The notes under the pieces: model-generated
What the model was told of the DNA's origin: nothing
What the model saw: only the letters and a program-made list of their open reading frames with translations
Databases searched by the model: none
Made by a program: the position numbers and the translations under genes
Source of the DNA: Paragordius varius
Taxonomy: Eukaryota; Nematomorpha
Assembly: GCA_964247055.1 (NCBI GenBank)
Contig: OZ176057.1
Span: 5,456,001 to 5,520,000, forward strand
Length of the DNA: 64,000 nucleotides
Reading direction: 5' to 3'
Shown: positions 1 through 10,830 of the stretch, piece by piece
Position numbering within the stretch: the first letter of the stretch is position 1
Layout: every line of letters begins with the position of its first letter

Positions 1-485
1 ATTTTATTAATTTACTCTACTTGTAAGAATAAATGGCTAATAATTGTTACATATTTCTACGAATTTTTTTAAATTTATTTTTTCGATAAAGGAAGTTAAC
101 CTAAAAAGGTTAACACATGTTACCATTTTTATTGAGGAGTTTTCTCGATTAATTATAATTTTTTTAATTTACTCTACTTGTACAAATAGATGGCTTATAA
201 TTTAACATAATTTTATTTTTCTTTTGGAAACTTAAATAATTTTTTCGATATAGGAAGTTAACCTAAAAAGGTGAACACATGTTACCATTTATATTGAGTA
301 TTTTTTCTGGAAATTTTTAACAATGTCTAGATTTTTTTAATTTACTCTACTTGTAAGAATTAATGGCAATAATTATTACATATTTTTAGCAATTTTTAAT
401 CTTGTAAACTTTTAAATTTTATTATTTTTTGTTAAGGGAAGTTTAACTAAAAAGTTTAACACATGTTACCATTTATATTGAGGCG
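1..485. repeat. Three tandem ~160-175 bp repeats
   Basis: Three diverged copies of one unit follow each other. Each begins with TTTACTCTACTTGTA (about 12, 170 and 343) and ends with GGAAGTTAACCTAAAAAGG plus ACACATGTTACC (about 91, 252 and 431). The first copy holds a 7-bp-stem hairpin, GTTAACC-TAAAAA-GGTTAAC. The block recurs at 31,839-32,323, just downstream of a promoter and exon-like region. A weaker relative is at 21,170-21,390 and 53,160-53,390. The position suggests it belongs to the 5' part of the cassette. No coding potential is seen. Confidence 0.85.
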
Positions 486-699
486 TATATTATAGCAGCA
501 CTGCAAGTATCCACCTAAAGAAGAACCAAATAAATGTCTATTTATTACATTATTTATATTGAATTGGTGAATAGTTTTTTATTCTTGGAAATTGTTTCTG
601 TTTTGTTTAATTTTGTTTCAGCGTGTTGAATAATAATTTTCTTTACCTAAGAAAATCAATTTATACTTGTTAAATATAAAATATTTTAGAAATGAATTT
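486..699. other. AT-rich linker before arrays
   Basis: This short spacer runs from the end of the 160-bp repeats to the first recognisable alpha-type repeats. I see no gene, hairpin or splice signal with support. Confidence 0.6.
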
Positions 700-2335
700 C
701 TTTATTTAAAAAATCACCAGAATTAAAAAATTTTGAAAAAAAATAAATAAAAATTATTTGAAATGCTAAATCTTATGAAGTTGTTAAGAATGTTCAAAAG
801 TGTTAAAAAATTTCTAAAAACAATTTTCGAAAACTCTTGTAAACCCAATTTTTTACTCTAAAATGGCTCTAAAATTCTTTTAAAAATAAAAGAATGTTAA
901 AAAGTATTAAAACTTCCTAATCTAATATCCCTAATATTTCTTGAAACGAAGTCCTGAACTTAAAAAAGCGGTAAAATTCCTTAAATTTTTTTAGCGCTAA
1001 ATTTTTAACTTCTAGAAAAGCAGTAAAATGACTAAAAACCGGTAGGATTATTTAAGAACTTTTTTCAAAGGCAAAAATTACCTAAAGATTTAAAAAATGG
1101 CAAATAATCTTTTAAAAAAACGCTAAAATTCTTCCTAAGGTCAAAAATGCCAAAATTCTTTAAAAAAGCGTAAATTTTATTTTTAAATTTACAAACTGCG
1201 AAAATTTCCTAAAAAACCGATATTTATCGTTAAAAACCGCTAAAATTCTAAAAAGGCTAAAACTCTTTATTATTCGCAAAGGACAAAAATTACTTTTAAT
1301 TCTAAAGCAGTAAAAATCTTTAGACTAATATCTCTAAAAATCATCTGAAGAGGCTAATTTTCCAAAACCTATTAGACTCCTTTAAAAAATTATGATTTTT
1401 TAAATCTAATAAACAAGCGATGAAATTTAAAAACAGCCTAAAACTCTAGAAAACGCCGAATCTTTAAATTTTAAAATTTTTTAAAAATGGCAATTTCATT
1501 TTTAAATTTTATAATTTTTTAAAAACCATTTAAATTCTTTGAAAAGCGATATTTAATTGTTCATTTCTCTAAAAAAAGTAGAAAATTGCTTTAAATTCGC
1601 TAAAATGGCTGAAATTGTTTAACAACCGCTAAAACATTCTAAAAATCGTTAAAATTTTCTAAAACTCCTTAAAAACCGCTAAAACACTTTAAAACTCGCT
1701 AAAAACTCTTTAAGAAGCGCTAGAATTTTTAAAAATTGCTAAAAAAAATTTTAATTAAAAAAACGCGCTGAAATTCGCTAAAAATTGCTAAATTTTTTAA
1801 ATCCGCTCAAAATCTCTTAAACAACCGCTAAAATTGTTTAAACAAGCATAAATATTCTTTTTAAATCCAAAAAATCGCTTGAAATTTCCTAAAAACCGCT
1901 AAAATTTTCCAAAAACCGCTAAAACTATCTAAAAAGTCTATTTCTTTAAAATTATTCTTAAAACCGCTAAAATTTTTAGAAAAATTGATAAAACTCCTTT
2001 TAAATCAAAAAAATGTGCTTGTATTTTTTAAAACCGCTGAAATTCTCTAAAAATCGCTAAAATTTTTTAAAAAACGTAAAAATGTTCTTTTAAAATCGCT
2101 AAAATTATTAAATAATCGGTAAAATTCTTTAAAAAAGCCTAAATATCCTTTTTAAATCAAAAAATGCGCTGAAATTCTCTAAAAATTGCTAAAATTTCCT
2201 TAAAACCGCTAAATCTTTCTAAAAACCGATAAAATGTTTAAACAAGCGTAAATATTCCTTGTAAATCAAAAATGCACTGAAAATGCTTAACAATCGCTAA
2301 AACTTTCTAAAAACGGCCTAAATTTTTTTAAAACT
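700..2335. repeat. Alpha satellite, degenerate part
   Basis: The tract consists of heavily diverged copies of a unit centred on AACCGCTAAAA, spaced irregularly by about 15-25 bp. It becomes steadily more regular to the right. Units are often reduced to 'CGCTAAAA' or 'GCTAAAATT'. The gradient from degenerate edge to regular centre is typical of a satellite array whose middle is homogenised by unequal exchange. There is no open frame of note. Confidence 0.85.
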
Positions 2336-2702
2336 TACAGTTGTTTTTATTAATCATATGTTTTAATTAATTAATCAGTTGTTTTAACTAATCAGTTGTT
2401 TTAAGTAATCAGTGTTCTTAATTAATCAGTTGTTTTAATTAATCAGTTGTTTTAATTAATCAGTTGTTTTAATTAATCAGTTGTTTTAATTAATCAGCTG
2501 TTTTAATTAATCAGTTGTTTTAATTAATCAGTTGTTTTAATTAATCAGTTGTTTTAAGTAATCAGTGTTCTTAATTAATCAGTTGTTTTAATTAATCAGT
2601 TTTAATTAATCAGTTGTTTTAATTTATCAGTATTTATTAACTTATTAATCATTTTATTAATCATTTGTTATTATTATGTGATTTTATTCATAAGTTGTTT
2701 CA
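2336..2702. repeat. Beta satellite block 1 (17 bp)
   Basis: Tandem copies of TTTTAATTAATCAGTTG (17 bp) with variants CAGCTG and a recurring GTGTTCTTAATTAATCAG variant. It interrupts the alpha array. The same variant order is seen at 34,174-34,540 and in the right part of cassette III near 59,040-59,150, so this block is a landmark shared by all three cassettes. Confidence 0.95.
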
Positions 2703-5261
2703 TCTAAAAACCGCCAAAGCTATCTAGAAAGTCTATTTCTCAAAAAATATTCTAAAAACGGGAATTTAAAAACCGTTAAAATTATCTAAAAACCCTAAAA
2801 CTTTAAAAACTGCTAAAATTTATAAAAAATCGCCAAAATTCCTTTTAAATGAAAAAACTGCTAAAACTATCTAAAAACCGTTAAAACTTTCTAAAAAAGT
2901 CGATTATTTTGTTGTCAAAATTATTAAAACTAATAAAAAACCGCTAAAATTATTTAACCTTTAATACTCTAAAAACCGCTAAAACTATTTAAAAACCGCT
3001 AAAACTTTTTAAAAACCGCTGAAACTTTTTAAAAACCGCTAAAACATTCTAAAAACTCCTAAAACTTTCTATAAGCCGCTAAAACTTTTTAAAAATTGGT
3101 AAAACTTCCAAAAACCGGTAAAACAATTTTCAAACCGCTAAAACAATTTTAAAACCGCTAAAACTTTATAAAAACCGCTAAAACTTTATAAAAACCGCTA
3201 AAACCTTCTAAAACTATCTAAAAAGTCTATTTCTTTAAAAATATTTTCAAAACCGCTAAAACTACCTAAAAACCGGTAAAACTACCTAAAAACCTCTAAA
3301 ACTACCTAAAAACCTCTAAAACTACCTAAAAACCGCTAAAACTACCTCAAAACCGCTAAAACTTCCTAAAGACCGCTAACTAAAACTATCTAAAAACCGT
3401 TAAAAATATCTAAAAAGTCTATTTCTTTATAATTATTTTCAAAACCGCTAAAATTATTTTTAAAATCGCTAAAACTTCCTAAAAACCGCTAAAACTATTT
3501 TAAAACCGCTAAAACTTCCTAAAAACCGCTAAAACTTTCTCAAAACTAAAACTTTTTAAAAACCGCTAAAACTTTTTAAAAACCGCTAAAACTTTTTCAA
3601 AACCGCTAAAACTTTCTCAAAAATGTTAAAACTTTCTCATAAACGCTATAAACTTTCTCATAAACGCTATAAACTTTCTAAAAACCGCTAAAACTTTCTC
3701 ATAACCGCTAAAACTTTTTAAAAACCGCTAAAACTTTCTCAAAACCACTAAACCCTTTTTAAAACCGCTAAACCCTTTTTAAAACCGCTAAAACTTTCTA
3801 AAAACCGCTCTTTCTAAAAACCGCTAAAACTTTCTAAAAACTCCTAAAACTTTCTATAAGCCGCTAAAACTTTTTCAAAACCGCTAAAACTTTCTCAAAA
3901 ATGTTAAAACTTTCTCATAAACGCTATAAACTTTCTCATAAACGCTATAAACTTTCTAAAAACCGCTAAAACTTTCTCATAACCGCTAAAACTTTTTAAA
4001 AACCGCTAAAACTTTCTCAAAACCACTAAACCCTTTTTAAAACCGCTAAACCCTTTTTAAAACCGCTAAAACTTTCTAAAAACCGCTATAACTTTCTAAA
4101 AACCGCTAAAACTTTCTCAAAACTGTTAAAACTTTCTCAAAAATGTTAAAACTTTCTTATAACCGCTAAAACCTTTTTAAAAACCGCTAAAACTTTCTCA
4201 AAACCGCTAAAACTTTTTAAAAACCGCTAAAACTTTATAAAAATTGCTAAAACTACCTAAAAACCGCTAAAACTTTCAAAAACCGATAAAACTTTTTAAA
4301 AACCGCTAAAACTTTTTAAAAACCGCTAAAACTTTTTAAAAACCGCTAAAACTTTCTCAAAACCGCTAAAACTTTCTTATAACCGCTAAAACCTTTTTAA
4401 AAACCGCTAAAACTTTCTCATAACCGCTAAAACCTTTTTAAAAACCGCTAAAACCTTTTTAAAAACCGCTAAAACTTTCTCATAACCGCTAAAACCTTTT
4501 TAAAAACCGCTAAAACTACCTAAAAACCGCTAAAACTACCTAAAAACCGCAAAAATTTCTCAAAACTGTTAAAACTTTCTCAAAACTGTTAAAACTTTCT
4601 CAAAACTGTTAAAACTTTCTCATAACCGCTAAAACCTTTTTTTTAAACCGCTAAGCTTTTTAAACCGCTAAAACTATTTTAAAACCACCAAAACTATTTT
4701 AAAAGCGCTAAAACTATCTATATTTCTTTAAAATTATTATCAAAACCGCTAAAACTTCCTAAAAACAGTAAAATTTTTAGAAAAATCGCTAAAATTCCTT
4801 TTAAATCAAAAAATTGCGCCTAATTATTAACCGCTAAAACTATTTAAAACCCTTAAAACTATCCAAAAATCTATTTCTTTAAAATTATTTTCAAAACCGC
4901 TAAAATTATTCTTAAAACCGTTAAAAATTTCTAAAAACCGCTAAAATTATCTAAAAATCTTTAAAACTTTTTAAAAAAGTTTATTACTTAAAATATTCTC
5001 AAAACCGCTAAAATTATATAAAACCGCTAACTAACGCTAAAATTTTCTAACGCTAAAATTAAAGTATGCGCTAAAAATTTCTGTGCTCTCTAATAAAATT
5101 CATTAAAAAAGCTTAAATATTCTTTTTAAAAATTGCTAAAAAACCGCTGATTACTTTAAAAACCGCTAAAATTGTTTAAACAAACGTAAATATTCTTTTT
5201 TAATCAAGAAATGCTCTGAAATTTTTAACAACCAAGTGCTAAAATAAAATCGGAAATAAAT
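2703..5261. repeat. Alpha satellite, regular part
   Basis: More than a hundred tandem copies of a roughly 19-20 bp unit with consensus close to AAAAACCGCTAAAACTTTCT. Subfamilies are visible: CTCATAACCGC, CTCAAAACTGTT, CTATAAACTTTCTCATAAACG, CCTTTTTAAAACCGC and CTACCTAAAAACCGC. Several runs of subfamilies are themselves repeated, for example around 3,600-3,790 and 3,870-4,080, showing segmental duplication inside the array. The matching part of cassette II is 435 bp longer. Confidence 0.95.
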
Positions 5262-6290
5262 ATTTTTATTAATCAGCTGTTTTAATTAATTATTTGTTTT
5301 TCATTTGTTAATTAATCATTTGTTTTTAATCATTAATCAGCTGTTTTATTTAATTATATGTTTGTATAAATCAGTTGGTTTAATTAATCAGCTGTTTTAA
5401 TTAATCATTTGTTACTACAAATCAGTTGTTTTAATTATTGATTTGTTTTAATTAATGATTTGTTTTAAATCATTTGTTTTTATAATTCAGTTGTTTTAAT
5501 ATTCATTTGTTTTTATAATTCAGTTGTTTTAATATTCATTTGTTTTGTAAATCAGTTAATCAGTTGTTTTTATAAATCGGTTGGTTTAATTAATCAGTAT
5601 TTTAATAAATTTGTTTTTATAAATTAGTTGGTTTAATTTATCAGCTGTTTTAATTAATCAGTTTTTTTAATTAATTATTTGTTTTTATAAATCAGCTGTT
5701 TTTTTATTAATCAGTTGTTTTTAAATCTGATTAAATTTATCAGTTATAAATCAGTTGTTTTAATTAATGATTTGTTTATAAATCGGTTGGTTTAATTAAT
5801 CAGTATATTAATAAAACATTTCTTTAATAGTCAGATTTTTTTAAATACTCAGCTGTTAATATTAATCAGCTGTTTTAATTATAATCATTTGTTTTTTGTT
5901 AATCAGTTGTTTCAATTAATCAGTTGTTTTAATTAATCAGTTGTTTATTAATCAATTGTTTATTAATCAGTTGTTTTAATTATTCAGTTGTTTTAATTAT
6001 TCAGTTGTTTTGATTATTCAGTTGTTTTGATTATTCAGTTGTTTTAATTAATCAGTTTTTTCAATTAATCAGTTTTTTCAATTAATCAGTTTTTTCTATA
6101 TAAATCATTTCTTAATAATCAGATTTTTTAATAATCAGCTGTTTAAATATATCAGTGTTTTAATTATAATCATTTGTTTTTGATTATCAGTTGTTTTTAT
6201 TATTCAGTTGTTTCAATCATTTGGTTTTATTATTCATTTGTTTTTATTAATCAGTTTTTATTATTATGTTTATTTCATTAATAATTTGTC
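5262..6290. repeat. Beta satellite block 2 (17 bp)
   Basis: About 1 kb of diverged AATCAGTTG/AATCAGCTG repeats with many AATCATTTG variants. It is flanked on both sides by alpha repeats and is copied at 37,535-38,563. Units are less regular than in block 1. Confidence 0.9.
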
Positions 6291-7020
6291 TATCTAAAAA
6301 CCGCTAAAACTATCTAAAAACCGTTAAAATTATCTAAAAGCTCTATTTCTTTAAAAATATTTGAAAACCGCTAAAACTATTTTTAAAACCACTAAAACTT
6401 CCTAAAAACCGCTAAAACTTCTTAAAAACCGCTAAAACTTCTTAAAAACCGCTAAAACTTCTTAAAAACCGCTAAAACTTCTTAAAAACCGCTAAAACTT
6501 CTTAAAAACCGCTAAAACTTCTTAAAAACCGCTAAAACTTCTTAAAAACCGCTAAAACTTCTTAAAAACCGCTAAAACTTCTTAAAAACCGCTAAAACTT
6601 CTTAAAAACCGCTAAAACTTCTTAAAAACCGCTAAAACTTCTTAAAAACCGCTAAAACTTCTTAAAAACCGCTAAAACTTCTTAAAAACCGCTAAAACTT
6701 TTTCAAAACCGCTAAAACTTTTTCAAAACCGTTAAAACTATTTTAAAAACGAAACTTTCTAAACACTGAAATTTTCTAAAACTGCTAAAACTTTCTAAAA
6801 ATTGCTAAAATTATTTAAAAACCGCTAAAACTTCCTAAAAACTGCTAAAACTTCCTAAAAATTCTTTTTAAATTAAAAAATGCGTTGAAATTCTTTAAAA
6901 ATTGCTAAAATTTTATTAAAACCGCTAAATATATCTAAAATCTGTTAAAAATGTCTAAAAACCGCTAAAACTCTTTAAAAAGCGTAAATTTAAATCAAAA
7001 ACCGCTAAAATTGTCTAAAA
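6291..7020. repeat. Alpha satellite, right part
   Basis: Alpha repeats resume here. They include a perfectly homogeneous 20-bp subarray (listed separately) and then decay towards 7,020, where unique sequence begins. Confidence 0.93.
6421..6700. repeat. Perfect 20-bp subarray, 14 units
   Basis: Fourteen identical consecutive copies of CTTAAAAACCGCTAAAACTT. The equivalent tract in cassette II (38,694-38,993) has fifteen. Perfect homogeneity inside a diverged array indicates very recent expansion by slippage or unequal exchange. Confidence 0.97.
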
Positions 7021-7148
7021 AATGTAATTTTTTTTTCTGCAAACATATGCCACCCTTTTTATATAAATTATATTATTTTAACCAATTAGCCATTTCAAAT
7101 AATTTTATTTCAATCAATATATTGTAACATACTAATTTTTTTGTTTAG

Positions 7149-7239
7149 AATGTGTTGTCTTACAGAAGTACGAAGGATTTCTTTGGCCTACTGCCCAACA
7201 AAATTGATGCAAAAAATATCTAGAATGTTTCGGAATTGG
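7149..7239 (+). other. Exon-like module M1 (cassette I)
   Basis: A 91-bp segment preceded by a T-rich tract and TTTAG and followed by TTGG|GTAATT, so it looks like an internal exon. It starts AATGTGTTG. One frame reads ATG TGT TGT CTT ACA GAA GTA and stays open to the GT. The homologous segment in cassette III (60,887-60,977) has a stop in that frame but is fully open in another. The frame is therefore not conserved, and the segment may be a non-coding exon or a decayed one. Modules with the same boundaries lie at 7,575-7,657 and 55,529-55,612. Confidence 0.4.
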
Positions 7240-7574
7240 GTAATTATTATTTTATATTTTGAATTATTATTCAAGTGTTTTCGTTAATAATTGTTTTCTT
7301 TTATAAATTCTGTATAAATCATTTTTATCATAATCAACTTTTTTTATGTAATTAGCATTTATCATCTGTTTATTAGTTGTTTTAATTAATCAATTGTTTT
7401 TAGTTTTAAAATTGGCTAGCTTGAGATATTCTAAAGATATTTTTTTTAAAAAGAATATGTAGAGTATATAGAATATAAGTTTATAATTATCTATCGTTTG
7501 TAAAAATTTTTTATTTATTATTGTTACGTAATATTTAATCATCAATTATTACATTTTTCTTTAATTTACTGTAG

Positions 7575-7657
7575 AATGTGTTGTTTATGTAATCAGCAGC
7601 CCGAAACGTAAACGAGGTCTATTGAAAAAGCGTAATTGAAAATTATGGATGAACTTG
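7575..7657 (+). other. Exon-like module M2 (cassette I)
   Basis: The segment lies between CTGTAG and G|GTAATT and begins AATGTGTTG like M1. One frame carries a basic stretch (PKRKRGLLKKRN) ending at TGA. The AATGTG start and the GTAATT donor make M1 and M2 look like duplicated exons. Coding status is unproven. Confidence 0.35.
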
Positions 7658-8221
7658 GTAATTAATTATATTTAAATTAAATTTTAGAACAGATTTATTA
7701 CTAGTTTTTCAACTTTACATTTTTTTCTTAAATTAAATAATTTTTTTATTAAAATTGATGAGTCGATTTTTAATGCTCTTTAATTAAAGAAAATAATTGA
7801 TTTAATTAATCATTTTTTTAATAAATTAACTATTTATAATAAACTTTTGATTTAAAACAAATTATTTTTATTAAGATATATATAATATTGTTCCTTTAAC
7901 GCAAAATAACAAAATATCACTTTTTTAACATACTTCATGATTTTGTTAAATAACCATTTTTCTTGATCAGCTGTTTTTTGAATTTGATAGTTATAATTAT
8001 TAAATAGTTTCAATATATTTATTTTTTTAAATCATTATTAGTATTTGACTTTATATTTTATTTTATTTTTAGGAAACAATATAGTATCCACTTTATTGCT
8101 GCCATACCAATTAAACTATTTACGTATATATTTTTAGTTACTTTTTACGTTATTAATAACCAATTGTCTAAATATTTTTTATTTTTTCCTTATTAAATCA
8201 GTTGTTTTAATTAATCAGGTT
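7658..8221. other. AT-rich spacer with possible third exon
   Basis: Mostly A/T tracts and stray beta-like AATCAG motifs. A TTTATTTTTAG followed by GAAACAATATAG near 8,072 resembles another 3' splice site. The stretch to about 8,170 is conserved in cassette III (61,670-61,770), but I see no reliable frame. Confidence 0.4.
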
Positions 8222-8225
8222 TAAA

Positions 8226-8347
8226 GCACTTTAAGGGCTTCGAGTTTGTGGGCTAGGGATAGGGAGATGGATTTGAGTTGATTCATTTTTTTAAAGAAGT
8301 CCGCAAGACTTGCTCGGGCTACGAAGCAGACCCGAGACCCACGCATT
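8226..8347 (+). repeat. E element, plus orientation
   Basis: GC-rich island of about 120 bp. In order: CTTCGAGTTTGTGGGCTAGGG, a GAGATGGATTTGAGTTG stretch, AAAGAAGTCCGCAAGACTT, CTCGGGCTACGAAGCAGACCCGAG in two arms, then ACCCACGCATTT. The two inverted arms can form adjacent hairpins, AAGTCC/GGACTT-like and a GGGCT/AGACCC-type stem with a short GAA-containing loop. This copy is slightly diverged from the consensus seen at 8,738. It is a dispersed family in this window, always plus at right cassette ends and minus at left ends. Confidence 0.85.
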
Positions 8348-8737
8348 TCTCTTCTATAAATTTATATAACCTTTTTTCTGACTTTTCTCTTCTCACAAGA
8401 AAATGCTCTCTTGATTAAGATTTTTGAATTTTAGAAAACTCTTTTTAAACTACATTTATGGTTTCTAGTTTAAATTTAGGGTCAGGTTCTTAAAGAAGTC
8501 CGCAAATTAATTTATATATTGGTTGTTTGAGGTATTTACGCAAAAACCTCTGACATAGACAGTAGATTTCAACTTTTCATTTTTTAGGAAAAATTTCATA
8601 TAATTCTTTTGATATATATATTAGGATTAAAGTATCACGTGTTTTTGGTGTAATATGAGTTACCGCTAATACTCGTGAATAAATCTTTATCTCATTTCTT
8701 ATAACCCTTTAAAGCTGTTATTATAGTTTTTGGGTTT

Positions 8738-8847
8738 TTAGAGTTTGTGGGCTAGGGTTAGGGTGAGGGATTGGAGTTGGTTCATTTTCTTAAAGAAGTC
8801 CGCAGGACTTCCTCGGTCTGCGAAGCAGGCCGAGACCCACGCGTTTC
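8738..8847 (+). repeat. E element, plus orientation
   Basis: Best-preserved plus-strand copy in cassette I. It has GGGCTAGGGTTAGGGTGAGGG, GATTGGAGTTGGTTCATTTT, then AAGTCC-GCA-GGACTT (perfect palindromic stem) and CTCGGTCTGC-GAA-GCAGGCCGAG (near-perfect 10-bp stem), ending ACCCACGCGTTT. The strong folding of a GC-rich patch in an AT-rich background suggests a structured RNA, a protein-binding site or a transposon end. Confidence 0.9.
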
Positions 8848-9610
8848 TTTTTAAATTAAATCTTTGTCTCTGAATTTTGTAGCTTTTGATTCATTTCAAG
8901 GAAGGATATTCTTTTTTTCCTATTGTTTAATTTTACACCATTTTATCTAAAAACTTAAACATTATCTGAATTTTATTTGACCGCAAACTTTTTAATGCAC
9001 TGATCAACGCTATTTTTATTGCGGTGTTTCGTTGATAGAATATTAAAGGATTTCGAGTTTATGGGCTGGGCTTATGTAAATCAAAGCAATTCTTTATTTT
9101 TTAATGGTTTTAAAATTGCAATATAAAGCTAAATTTGGGTTTTAATTATGGAAGTAAACTGCTAATTTGTAAAGTAACCACAAAAATTTATATTTAAAGT
9201 AGAATAGTTTGAAAGCGATTTTTTTATTAGGACGGTTAATTAAATTCAGAAACAAACAACCAGAAAACAAAATGACTCAACTTTTTTCGCTAGAAAATTT
9301 TCAGTGTTATATTTGCAGTGTTTGATCATATGATTTTGGCTGATCGAAATTAAAGGCTTTCAAGTTTGGGTTGGCCTTAGCTAAAGTAAAGGAATTTTTA
9401 ATAAGTTGCGTATCCTTATTCCATTCCTTAGGTTTTAATTACGGAAATAGATTTGTTAATAACTGCTAATTTGTGTAACCGCAAAATTTAAATTTGAAAG
9501 CGATTATTTTCTGTATTAGGACGTTTAAAACTCTAATTTGGCCTTTTCGTACGGGGTTTGATTAATCGACGTTGAATATTTTAAGGCGTGTTTGTGGGCT
9601 AGGGTTATGT
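8848..9610 (+). repeat. Tandem ~230-310 bp units with E remnants
   Basis: Degenerate E starts recur at 9,045 (TTTCGAGTTTATGGGCTGGG), 9,352 (TTTCAAGTTTGGGTTGGCC) and 9,580 (TGTTTGTGGGCTAGGGTTA). Between them are similar sequences such as TTTTAATTA(T/C)GGAA, AACTGCTAATTTGT, GAAAGCGATT and ATTAGGACG. These are tandem units of about 300 bp in which the hairpin half of E has been lost. A partial E piece is also at 8,480-8,509. Confidence 0.75.
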
Positions 9611-9980
9611 GGAGGTTCATTTAGAGTTTTGTTGTTTTTATTAATAATTGCCGAATTTATGCTAATATTATCTAACTTCGAATCTAATAATATTTTATCA
9701 TTTTTTATACATCAGAATTGACTCAACTAGACAAGAAATAAAGCTAACTCACACAAGAATATGAAACTAATGACTTAACTACACAAGAAACAAAACATAC
9801 ACAAGAATGAATATGAAACAATCACAATGAATGAACGAATAATTTATATAATAAGATTCAATAAATGATAGTAACCTTTGATATATTGTTTTTTTTAAAA
9901 AAAATTAAAAAATATAAATAAATATATATAATACCCCCCCCCCCCCAAAGGGCGAGAAAAAAAAATTAAAAAATATTCTA
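9611..9980. other. Spacer with ACACAAGAA motifs and C-tract
   Basis: AT-rich sequence with several imperfect ACACAAGAA/TAGACAAGAAA motifs (about 9,725-9,830). It ends in 13 consecutive C (9,934-9,946) followed by AAAGGGCGAG. The C-tract is 15 long in cassette II and missing from cassette III. No gene is seen. Confidence 0.7.
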
Positions 9981-10040
9981 AGTCCAAAATTTTATTTTGA
10001 GCGTCCGGGAGTAAGAGTGCTCAAAATACAATTTTGGACT
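9981..10040. repeat. 22-bp hairpin at edge of foldback module
   Basis: Left arm AGTCCAAAATTTTATTTTGA followed by GC (9,981-10,002) and right arm 10,019-10,040 are reverse complements with one mismatch, around a 16-nt loop. The same hairpin is at 42,276-42,335 and 63,020-63,079. It marks the left edge of the GC-rich module, possibly a transposon terminus. Confidence 0.92.
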
Positions 10041-10050
10041 TGGGGGCCTG

Positions 10051-10243
10051 CAACAAACTCTCATTATACTTGTGGAGAGTTTTTGCGCCAACTCTCTAAT
10101 GGGGGAAATGAGCCCTCCTTCACGCGAGTGGGAAAAAACTCCAACGAGCTCATTTTCCCCACCTTTGTAAAGGAGGATTTATTCCTCCCATTAGAGAGTC
10201 ATTTGGCCCAAAAACTCTCCACAAGTATAATGAGAGTTTGTTG
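10051..10243. repeat. 193-bp foldback (perfect 35-bp outer arms)
   Basis: The outer arms (10,051-10,085 and 10,209-10,243) are perfect 35-bp reverse complements beginning CAACAAACTCTCATTATACT. Inside are nested complementary pairs: ACTCTCTAATGGG with CCCATTAGAGAGT, and GGGAAATGAGC with GCTCATTTTCCC. The whole segment can fold into a branched cruciform. It is preserved in cassettes II and III. An open frame across it on the plus strand is explained by the symmetry and is not called as a gene. Confidence 0.93.
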
Positions 10244-10830
10244 TGCAATCATACCCAATGAGATCTTTGAGTGCGTCTTGCCATCCATCAGCTCCAGCCA
10301 CGATTTGCCTTCTCCCCATCGCCTTGTGTCAGGTATCGTGGACATTCCCAAGAGCTTGATCCCAACAGATCTCTCCTCCCCAATGTGCCAAAGCCCATCA
10401 ACACCTAAAAATTAAGATTACCTCGCAATGAGTAGGTTCCTCTTCCTGTGTCGCTCCATCAATCGTCCAGTCCCAAATCCCCAGCATTTGATCTGTCCAG
10501 GGCTTCTAGATTCCCCAATGTCCGCTTTTCTCGCGGAGTTTATCCCATTACACCTAAATTATACATTTACCTCGTAATCAGCAGGCTCTTTTCGGTTCGA
10601 TCCTTCATTCACTCACGAATCCTTGGTTGCTGGTCTTGAATCATGTCCCCATCCCTGGTTGCCATTGGAGAAGAAGGCCTAAAGCCTTCAAATTAGCTCT
10701 TCCAACCAGCCTTCCCATATAATTTTTTTTCTGATTGCAATCATAGGCGCTTATATTTCCCAATACATCCATATATGTACTCTTGTTTACCAAATTGCAA
10801 ATTACATAAACTAACAATTTTATGGACACG
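10244..10830. other. GC-rich conserved module, function unknown
   Basis: About 590 bp with base composition close to balanced, in strong contrast to its surroundings. It is nearly identical in cassettes I, II and III. It contains two imperfect tandem copies of a ~155-bp unit, each with TTCCCCAATGT... and ACACCTAAA...ACCTCG. Read on the minus strand, each unit carries CGAG|GTAA...TTTAG|GTGT, i.e. a 17-nt stretch with GT and AG ends. Several frames are open on both strands, none recognisable. A 14-bp deletion between CCCAA repeats in cassette III would shift any frame in that part. It may be the remains of a coding sequence or the interior of a transposon bounded by the foldback. Confidence 0.5.

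Noticed and set aside
2703-5261. CRISPR-like appearance of short regular repeats
   Set aside because: Units are directly adjacent without unique spacers, vary in length and sequence, and occur in an intron-bearing eukaryotic region.
8226-8850. E element as a tRNA or tRNA-derived SINE
   Set aside because: No A-box and B-box pair, no cloverleaf and no poly-A tail could be found; the hairpins are two simple adjacent stems.
10017-10415. Plus-strand 132-codon frame, also at 42,312 and 63,056
   Set aside because: It runs through the perfect foldback arms, starts at a non-ATG codon and has no recognisable similarity. Its openness follows from the symmetric GC-rich sequence.
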